Shown here: positions 55,907-64,000 of the stretch, one piece after another
How positions within the stretch are numbered: position 1 is the stretch's first letter
Layout: each line of letters begins with the position of its first letter
Assembly (NCBI GenBank): GCA_963573315.1
Contig: OY752147.1
Span: forward strand, 2,108,001-2,172,000
Length of the DNA stretch: 64,000 nt
Direction: 5' to 3'
From: Entomortierella parvispora
Lineage: Eukaryota; Mortierellomycota; Mortierellomycetes; Mortierellales; Mortierellaceae
Notes under the pieces: model-generated
Seen by the model: the letters and a program-made list of their open reading frames with translations, nothing else
What the model was told of the DNA's origin: nothing
Database searches by the model: none
Made by a program: the position numbers and the translations under genes

Positions 55907-58900
55907 GGTGTTTTGTCTGTTCTTGATGGGAGAAAGGGCCGGAGCGAGTAGGTGAAAGGCGATGCAACACTGGTGAGCGATTGAAGATGTCAGATGGGAT
56001 GGAAAAGTGAAATGGGTGCGCGTGCGTAAAAGAAATGAAAGTGAAGAAGAGCAGATGATGGTGGGCCTCCTGACGAAGATCTAAACCGAAGGGAGCTTGC
56101 AATGCAAAAGGGTAGACAACAAAAGATGGAAAAAAGAAAAAACAGTTAGGCAAAATGAACCAATGCTGTGAAGAGTACACCGAGCGAAAAGGACAAATCT
56201 CAAGAACAAGAAGAAAATGAAGACAAAAAGGAGAGAGGAGGCCGAATTCAGGAAGGGGATGAAAGGAGAGAGAGAGAGAGGAAAGGTGGGCTTCTCAATG
56301 GATTGTCGATCCTTGCTTTGTCTTCTCTTGACCTTTCTTTGCGTCGCGAAACAGAGAGCAAGAGGGGGAAAGGATCTTTCAATCTCATTTCTGAACCATG
56401 AGGTCTGGCAAATGGGCGGGCGCCCTCAAAAAAGTGTTGTTTTGATCGGATATCGGAGGGTACGTGCACTGCATGGGACATGAAGAGCTGTATGTGTGAT
56501 CGTCGTCTCCCTCCTCACCTTTCTTCGCTTACCATCCACCCGTTTGTCTCCCAGTGCACACCGGACCTTCACCCTCCCCTTGATTTGTTTTTAGACACCC
56601 AAGAAGTATTGTTCATGTTGGCCATTGAAACTTACTTTCTGTAGATGAAGGTCTACTGTTGGGATTCAGTTGGGCTGGGCCAACACTGCGAAGGACAGAA
56701 AACATGGAGGATCAGCAAAACGTGAAGAATTCGGTATTGAACGGGCAAAAGGGGGTGGTGCAACCATTGATCTGGATCAACAACCAACGTCCATTGGACA
56801 CACCAACTTCCGCAAGCCGTCAACCAGACCACTATTCACTTCCCTCTCGTCTCATGTCCGCCATTACAATAGAACTGTCCGGTTCTCTGGAAAAGAAGAA
56901 AGGATCCATTGAATAACAGGACAAAAATAAAACGCGTTTGGTCCCCTACTCTGTTTGAACCCTGGCATAAATATGCACTTCCAGCCTAGAACCATTCCTT
57001 TACTGCTCGAGGCTGACGGGAAACCCTGGACATATTTACAGAGAGAAAGGGAGAGAAAAAGGCAAACACACAACAATGCTCGATGACGACAGGGCACATC
57101 TGAATGGGTACGCGCCCAATCTTTACAATCTTCTGGTCACAGAAGAGGACCAGGGAGGAGTATTCCAGGGCTCATCCGAGTGTTTGCTTTGGGAAGAGGA
57201 AGAAGGGGGGAAAGGATGAGGAGTGCAAAACGGAGATGTGAAAGAAAATGTCAACAAGGACAAAACAAGTAAACAGAAAAAACCACACTCGGCTGTCCTC
57301 TTCGTCTTTGCCTGCAGGTCATGTCTTCCTCAGCAGTGCAGTCTCCTGCCCAATGCGTAGAAGAACAGCTGGGACAACGAACACGGTCAAGTCCCGCGTA
57401 ACTTTGCAACACAAACACTTCCTCACGCCCTTGATAAGCATGCCAAAAGAAACTTCTGACAACCACAATTTGAGCACACTGCCCAATAACATGGAGACTG
57501 AAGTTGCCGATGGCACAAAGGAAAGTGACCAAAGGAAAGAGAATGAAGGAAAAAAACGCGTCGAATCCGTTTCCCCCCACAGTGTTTTGGTCTCTTTGAT
57601 TGGCTGTCTTCTCACGCGTCTCAGTATTTGCCTTCTAGTTATTATCAAAGCTCAGCAACAATGCCTCCTCCCACGACAGTCACCGCCCCCTTTCTATTCC
57701 CGCTCGAGCTTCGTTAGTCAGCACCTCAGGAATAGGGGTCAATGAAGTAGAATCTCACCCTGCCCATCAGTGGGTTTCTTTGCATGAAAACACTCTTCAT
57801 CTCCCTGCGCTCAACCCCTAGCTCTGGGCTAGCAAAAATATGCCTTGCACAGACAAAAAAAAACATTGCGGTATGTGCCTTACGCGTGATGATCCAGCAG
57901 TCAACAGTGGGTGCAGAGGCACAGAGGACGAGAAAAAGAGAGTGAGATTGGGGAGGAGGGGTGGGATTGAAAACTTGGAGGGTTTAGGTGAAGTGACAAG
58001 CAAGGAGCAAGCAAGAAGAAAAGATTCTCGAGATTCTGGGAGTCAATGTCGAGTATATGGCGCACCCATTACATTGAGCAAAGGGATCATCAATCCATCT
58101 ATGTAATTACCCATCCTTCGTCCTTAAACGAGTGATAGATTGATCGGATATGGCAGGTTGTCTGTTACTGGCTTACTCGGGTCCCAATCCCAAGCGGGAA
58201 CAGTAACCTATCATATCAACTTCAAGGCCGTGTTTTTTTCTTGTTTCCATGATCTTGAAAAGCTGCTTCTCTCCAAGGGACGGCCTTAAAATTCTCCTTT
58301 CATACAGGAGACGATATCTGGAGCCAGATTTTATCCCGTCATGTTGTGTACAATGGCGGCTCTTCAAGTAAAATACTCTGGGGCAGCTCTTGGGCTTGAC
58401 TAGAATTGATCGTGTTTCTCCAAGGCGCTTCCTTTGTGCAACCGCAAGGGCGGCCTCTTCTTGTGAGGTCGGTGATAGAATTTTTTTTTGTCAGCAGGAG
58501 AGAGTGGGGATAGCTTTCCTCAGTGCTGGGTCTCTCCTCCAACTTACCGTCGTCTGAGAAGGGAATGTACTATTTGCTTTATCGACATTGCATACTGAGA
58601 TCATTAAGAAAATTGCTCAAAGAAGACAGGTCTTCTTGACAAGGACGTTAAACCATTCCCATTTTCAATCGGGATACTTTGAGTTTGGTGATGTCCGGTC
58701 ACGCAAAGAAACAAAGTCTTTCGGGATGGTGTCAACCGCCACTCTATTACTTTTTTGTCTTCATTTTATCCTACCCACTCACCCTTCCATCTCGGCCATT
58801 TTTGAGGCCCGGACTTGGGCTTGCCATCAGGTACCATGGGAGATTGCAGCGGAGCGCGTCGCCGCAACTCCCTGCCTTACGATCGTTTCAATTGCCTACT

Positions 58901-59095
58901 ACATGTGAACACCTTCTTGCACACTGGATCAGATAAGGTCATTTGCTCTCTCAATGTCCAACGAAACTGATGATAGTCCAAGAGTCCTCTCTCCATAGCT
59001 CCGACCCAAAACAAAGCCGCACTGCTGCCAAAAGAGCGTTGTTTTCTGATGTTCTTCTATTGTTTGAAAATGATGTCCTCTTTTGCTAATCTGCA
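55907..59095. other. Long intergenic region upstream of the MYB gene
   Basis: About 3.2 kb with no gene that I can support. It probably holds the MYB promoter and a spliced 5' leader. On the minus strand a possible small exon lies at 56636-56686, with acceptor TTCGCAG and a perfect donor GTAAGT, and it stays open as VGPAQLNPNSRPSSTE. A 47-codon plus-strand ORF is at 57076-57219. The 58160-58560 segment has broken minus-strand frames (RRGRPCGCTKEAPWRN and SGSRYRLLYERRILRPS) that may be decayed coding sequence. The rest is GA- or AT-rich. Confidence 0.5.
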
Positions 59096-60162
59096 TTACG
59101 CTCTGGGGTTCTCCTCAACCTCGGGCTCAATGAGCTTCTCCTTGATCAAAAGTTCCTCGAGTTCTCCAGACTGGTGCATGTTGACCATGATATCGCAGCC
59201 TCCAACGAACTCGCCGTTGATGTAGACCTGGGGGATGGTAGGCCAGGAACTAATAGGGAAAAAAGGATATAATGAAAGGAGAGGAGTAAGTCTTTCTTGC
59301 ACCTATCGGTTCAAAGTCTCTAAAACCATCCTAGAAAAGGTTTTTTTTTTTGTTCCTTACGAGTACTCCTTGATTCCGCTGCGAAGTTCCTCGTCAGCCA
59401 AGATGTTGAAGCTCTTCAAGGACTTTTGCATATCCACACCTAACCCAGTGATGTAAAAAAATGGCACTTCTTATTAGATTCCTGCGTCCTCAGCATCCGG
59501 GGCAGCATCCCATGACATCTGTCCCTTACCCTGAACGGTGAGAATCTGCATGACGGCACGACTGAATCCGCACTACAGGAAGAAATTGAAAGAAAAAACC
59601 AAGGTTGAGTCAAGGATTCTTGTATCTTATAGTTCCTACAGTCATTTTGTGCGCCTTTTGAGTCTCCAAGACGGGACAGTAACGACGTGTGTGTGTGTGT
59701 GTGCGTGTGCGGAGGGGGGGGGGGGTTACCATGGGGGCATCGGGGGTTCCCTTCATGAAGACAACGAGCTTGTTGTTATGAATAGCCTACAGAGGGAGGC
59801 ATGCAAGGGATTAATACAATGATTCACGACTACGCAATATTTTTATGGTTCAGGGTCGATTCCTAATCAGAAGCAACATTGTAATCATGCACCTACATCC
59901 TCAATGGTCTTCTTGGTGGAATCCGAGAGGTAGCGGACGGCAAAGCTGGTGGCGGGAAGAGCAGAACGACGGGTCAAGAAGTGGCTGCTGGGGCGGATGG
60001 CCTAGAATTCCAAGAATTGAACGATGCAGTCAGAGTCAGTGGGCTGTTGAGTTGATCCAGTTCCTGTATCTCACACTCCATCATCGGGTGTCAAGGGCAA
60101 TTTCAGTCATGAGAAAGGTCCTCTCTCGTCCGTACCGAGGATGCGCTGCGGAGGAAGTTCAT
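59096..60162 (-). CDS. GRX5: Mitochondrial monothiol glutaredoxin Grx5
   Basis: Carries [2Fe-2S] clusters from the scaffold Isu to targets in the mitochondrial matrix. Six exons (60136-60162, 59897-60001, 59730-59786, 59530-59572, 59361-59439, 59096-59249) sum to 155 codons, so the product is 154 aa. The N-terminus MNFLRSASS then [16 protein letters not shown] is basic and Ser-rich, fitting a matrix presequence. The thioredoxin-fold core has [14 protein letters not shown], then the monothiol active site CGFS at the start of exon 4. [39 protein letters not shown] and the GSH-binding TIP/GGCD features follow. The C-terminus is [10 protein letters not shown]. Length, CGFS site and presequence identify Grx5 rather than the longer Grx3/4. 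It is co-directional with MED16, which ends 194 bp upstream. Confidence 0.95.
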
Positions 60163-60355
60163 GTTGACCGGTTGAGTGTGATGTGGAGCGGGAGAGAGGG
60201 AGAGAGAAAAGGAAGGGGTACGTGAAATGGGACCTGGGGTGGATCTTGCTCCGAGCAACGAAAAGTGCTGAAAAAAGGGCCGTCACACCTCCGGGCCACG
60301 GAGCAATCCGATGTCCATGCTTTTTTTGATTTATTTTTCAAAGGATTTTAGAGTA

Positions 60356-63300
60356 CTACAGCTCGAGCCACATGCCGCCACAGATGCATGCACGGTCGTA
60401 GTTGTGGTACCACAGCGTCGTTAACGTGATGTCCACTCCCGTCGGACTCATTCCTGGCGTCTGCGTTGGTGATCGGCGTGGCGCGCCTGCCTTTGTGATG
60501 CCACTGTTGGTCGTAGCAGTTTGAAGGCATCTATTCAGCGAGGTATCATTTTGTCAATCTGGTTAGCGACTCCCCAATATTGCCAGCATCTCCCTTTACA
60601 TATCGCTGCATTCTTACCTTATACACTGTCGTCCGCTGCCAATTGCCTTGAACTTCTTGACCTTGCGGATCGGGTCATTGCCATAGCGCCTCTTTCTGAC
60701 CTGTGCCTCAATCTCCGATTGCGAGAACATCTGAAACTCGGTTGGCTGGAGATCCACGGGTGCAAAATGGTCACTCAAGCCCAACATGGCCATCCGTCCT
60801 CCCTTCGCATCGCCCTTCTGCATTCCCGAGCTAGACCGTTCGTCACTGAGCACAGGAAATAACGTCCATTCCGACCGTGTCTTCTTGCATACCGATTTCA
60901 CTTCCCGCTGCAGCCATGGGGTCATCGTGGCCGAGGAAGAGGGCAGACTAGACCCAGCCTTGCTGTTTCTACGCGAACCGCCTCCGACAGAACTTTCACG
61001 CATCTCTTCATCAGAGTCCATGTACTCATCCTCTTCTTCTGCCTCCTCCTCTAAATGTTGGTCATCATCCGGGACAATCTCTGCCCCATGACCGTTGCTC
61101 AAAGGCTGAGATCGGTGACTTTGGTGTTTGTCATGTCCACTCCAACTCTGCCACGCCGGTCTCAACGACTCTAGATCCTCCTCGCTCTTCGTGCTGCCTT
61201 GATCGTGTTTGCTATAACGTCTCTCATCATCCACCAAGCCCCATAGTAAAGAGGCAATAGGAAAAGAAGATCCATGAAGGTCGAAAGGTCCACCATGAGA
61301 AATCGACCCCGAGGTAGCCATGGTGGATGAAGATTCGCCAAAGGACGGAAACCGAGGTTGTTGATTTGATTGCTGAGACAAAGGTAGCTCTCCAGGTGAT
61401 TCCGAAAAGACCTTGGATTGCACTCCAGTCCTGACACCAGATGCGCCGCTGATAGATCCACGAGATCCCATAGAGGCATTGCTGACGTTGGATGGAAGAT
61501 GATGAAGACCCCCCACGGAGTGTCGGCCACCGGCCATAAGGGCAGGGGTACTTCGGGGTTTGAGAGCAGCTATGGGGTCAATACGGCAGCGGGCTGGATG
61601 CATGGCCGCTGCTCTGTTCCTGAAGCCCCGAGTATCTGTCAAGGTGTTTGTTGGCTCCAGCTCTAGCCAATGGAGGGTCGCGAACATGAGTTTGTTCATG
61701 TTCCAGAGGGTTGGGTACCTCCTTGTCATGTTCCGCAGATCTGTCTTTGCTTGTGCTGCCAACTTTGTCGTCAATGTTGGGATGATACCCTTAATAAAGA
61801 TGCCATGATCCGAAGCAGACTTGTCCAGGATACCTCCGCCTGCTGCTGCTACCGTTTGATTGCCTATGCTGCCGAGATCTCGCAATAGGGATTTGACGAT
61901 ATCAACCTTGAGAGAGCACCTCGAAAAGGTCATCTCTACATACTGGGACAGATGTGTGATCTGAATCTCCTTCATCGCAATTGCCTCTTGCACAGTCATC
62001 GACTTGATTTCCTGATCTGGCCCAGCTGCTTCCACTACAGGCGCCTGAGACTGGTAAACGCGCACAAATAGTTGCTCCCGATTCTTGACGTATTGTTGGA
62101 ATTGCTCCATGACCACAAGGACGGACCGCAGCGCTCTCCGTGCACGGTTATGGTAAAGGAAGCATAGCAAATTGGGCTTAGGTGTCCCCTCCGTCTGCGT
62201 AGGTGGACTTTGACCGTCGGGGACATTTTGCTGATCAGAAGCTGGGGATCCCGGCATAGAGGCAGATCTCATGTTCAAAAATACGGCCAGCTCACGGAAT
62301 AGTAGAGTACAAAAATCCAAAGTCCATCCACAAAGAGGTAATAGTGACCACAACGAATCCGTGTCGAAGGAGAGTTGCTTCTGTCCGATGGGGATGCTGG
62401 CGTTAGGTTCCAAATGTTCCTCAAGGATAGCAGGGTCGGAGGTACAGCACCCTGAGAACACCTCGCCGATAGACTGGAGATGCATGAAAGCACAAATGGC
62501 ACGGTACTGAACAATCTTGCTAGGTAGCGCTTGGAAGAGAACCAACTGAAGTGAGAGCATACGCCGCAATACGCTTGCCCTAGGCAGAAAAGGTTCCAAG
62601 GCCGACGTGTCTTCTGCTCCGCTGATCGAGTCATAGCTCTTTAACACGCCCGCCATAAACTGGTCTGCCAGGTCTATAAGATAAAAGGAGTAACTCATTA
62701 AAAAACCGATTGCTTTTCTGTTACATTCAAGTTGTCATGTCCATCCAAAATCATACCTGCATTATTTTCGTCTTTTGATGCGGCGACAAGGAGGGAAATA
62801 ATATCTGAGTAATCACTCTCATTAAGAACCGCCACCACAGCTTGCTGGACAAGAGCTTCGAGGTCGATGTCATAACCTACATTGACCAAATTCTACTGTT
62901 AGTAAATCGTTTATTCCCATAAAATTATCCATTAAAGAGCTGATGATCCTTCGCACGATACCTGATGAGGATGATGTCGATACACTGAAAATATGTCCAT
63001 TGAGCGCAGTACAAAGTAAATGTAGACCGTTTGGAGAGGGTTGTATTGCCGTCAATGAACACCCATCCTTGTTCCGATTAAAGCCATCCAGCCAAGTGGA
63101 CGTCATATCCGTAAGTCCAGAGTATCGACTACCGAGGTAAAGACACGCCAATATTAGCTGCAGGCCCTCGTTTTAATTTGATGTCGTCAACCCTTGCCTC
63201 CCAACCTACCTTTCGATTCCAAGAATACTCCCATCCGAGAATCCTAATACAAGTTCCCTGCTCCTTGAGACAAATGTCATTGCTGAAATAAACTTATCGC

Positions 63301-64000
63301 TAAACAAACGCTCGCCCAGAAGCACAAATGTCTAATCCGAAGTCAGAAAAGGTGAGATACATGTCTAAATGAAACAATGGTCCGTCACCATCTTGTCCCA
63401 TAAAACAAGGCAGTGATTTTTTGGTACTCACCAGAGATGGCTGTCCAGAAGCAGCGTCAGTCCTGCGTGTCGACAGTTCCTGAAAAGCCGGGTGAAAGCC
63501 CATGAGTTTCGGAGTCACATCCCAGACCGCCACTTGACTCTTATACACTGCAGATCCTGGTGTGATTTCTACACATAAAACAATAAAATCTGGTTAGCTG
63601 GCGGCAGAAGGCATTGGTAAAATCCAGAGGGATTCTCTTCCAGGCACTTTCGACATCCATTCATCTCCCACCCTCGACTCCCATTACCATCTCTTGCAGC
63701 AAGTGCTACGGCGATCGAGAAGGGACGTCCTAAAGTCGGGGGCAGCAGTTGCAGGTGCTGCACTATTGAAGGCGACATGATCGATCCAGGACCCGACAGG
63801 GGATTTGTGATATGAAGAACAGCCAAGGCATCGCATCGAAACACTGCTTCAGGCGAGAAACGAAGATCGATATGGTATAGGTGGATAGTTGAGGGCAAAG
63901 CCTGACCGGAATGTGTCGCTAAATAGATCCCATCGGCTGGAAATAAAAAAGATATTAGTTTCCCTTTCCAGTGGACTTTCCTTATCGTTCTCCTATCAGT
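60356..64000 (-). CDS. MED16: Mediator complex subunit 16 (Med16/Sin4), 5' part outside window
   Basis: Tail-module subunit of the Mediator coactivator that bridges activators and RNA polymerase II. The C-terminal exon (60356-60530) joins 60618 to give GRQCIRCLQTATT and WYHNYDRACICGGMW. This CxxC plus W..W/YDRxCxCGG arrangement is the diagnostic Med16 C-terminus. Upstream, a helical region has ADLADQFMAGVLKSYDSI, LLPLCGWTLDFCTLLFREL and YPTLWNMNKLMFATLHWLEL, with a Ser-rich and acidic insert (60950-61600). Exons near the right edge give a beta-propeller-like N-terminal part (KDGCSLTAIQPSPNGLHLLC, YKSQVAVWDVTPKLMGFHP, STIHLYHIDLRFSPEAVF). Introns are small. The start codon lies beyond 64000. 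Name confidence rests mainly on the C-terminal zinc motif. Confidence 0.8.

Noticed and set aside
57248-57745. 165-codon plus-strand ORF upstream of MYB
   Set aside because: There is no domain, no promoter-like leader and no splice support; its composition looks random.
58588-58936. Two overlapping plus-strand ORFs of 85 and 106 codons
   Set aside because: They compete in different frames with no motif, so neither is supported.

Overview
The window is nuclear DNA of a filamentous fungus. Many short GT-AG introns, long Q/H/S-rich proteins, CT-rich tracts ahead of start codons and the set of families present fit an early-diverging fungus. Mucoromycota, especially Mortierellomycotina, is my inference and rests on no database match. 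No prokaryotic operon, CRISPR array, tRNA or rRNA was found. I could read splice joins by eye for most genes, and in many the summed exon lengths give a whole number of codons.

Left part (1-15 kb), housekeeping and chromosome-end genes. The 3' part of telomerase reverse transcriptase (TERT, +) faces the ESCRT-0 gene VPS27 (-). Then come the CST-complex gene STN1 (-), a PDCD5 homologue (+) sharing a 184-bp promoter gap with STN1, a BolA2/Fra2 homologue (-) with a 19-nt micro-exon, KU70 (-), and a tristetraprolin-type CCCH protein (-). Three telomere or DNA-end genes (TERT, STN1, KU70) therefore lie within 13 kb, which is the most notable feature of the window.

Middle (15-34 kb): an unknown protein, an aldo/keto reductase, a single-pass membrane protein with a cytoplasmic SH3 domain, a large low-complexity protein, a GNAT acetyltransferase, a complete ABCC (MRP-type) transporter of about 1656 aa, and a small secreted protein.

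Right part (34-64 kb): unexplained exon-like fragments, a decayed tandem copy of an F-box gene beside its intact parent, a Frizzled-like seven-TM receptor with an extracellular cysteine-rich domain, a signal-peptide exon of an unresolved gene, a kelch-type single-pass membrane protein, and a DHA2-like MFS exporter. After these come a possible LINE 3'-end fragment, a three-repeat MYB factor split by a 1.76-kb intron, mitochondrial monothiol glutaredoxin GRX5, and the Mediator tail subunit MED16, whose 5' end lies beyond the window.

The genes are independent transcription units. Functional links are between products: TERT, STN1 and Ku70 at telomeres; BolA and monothiol glutaredoxin families in Fe-S handling; and the SH3, Frizzled-like and kelch membrane proteins as possible surface sensing.
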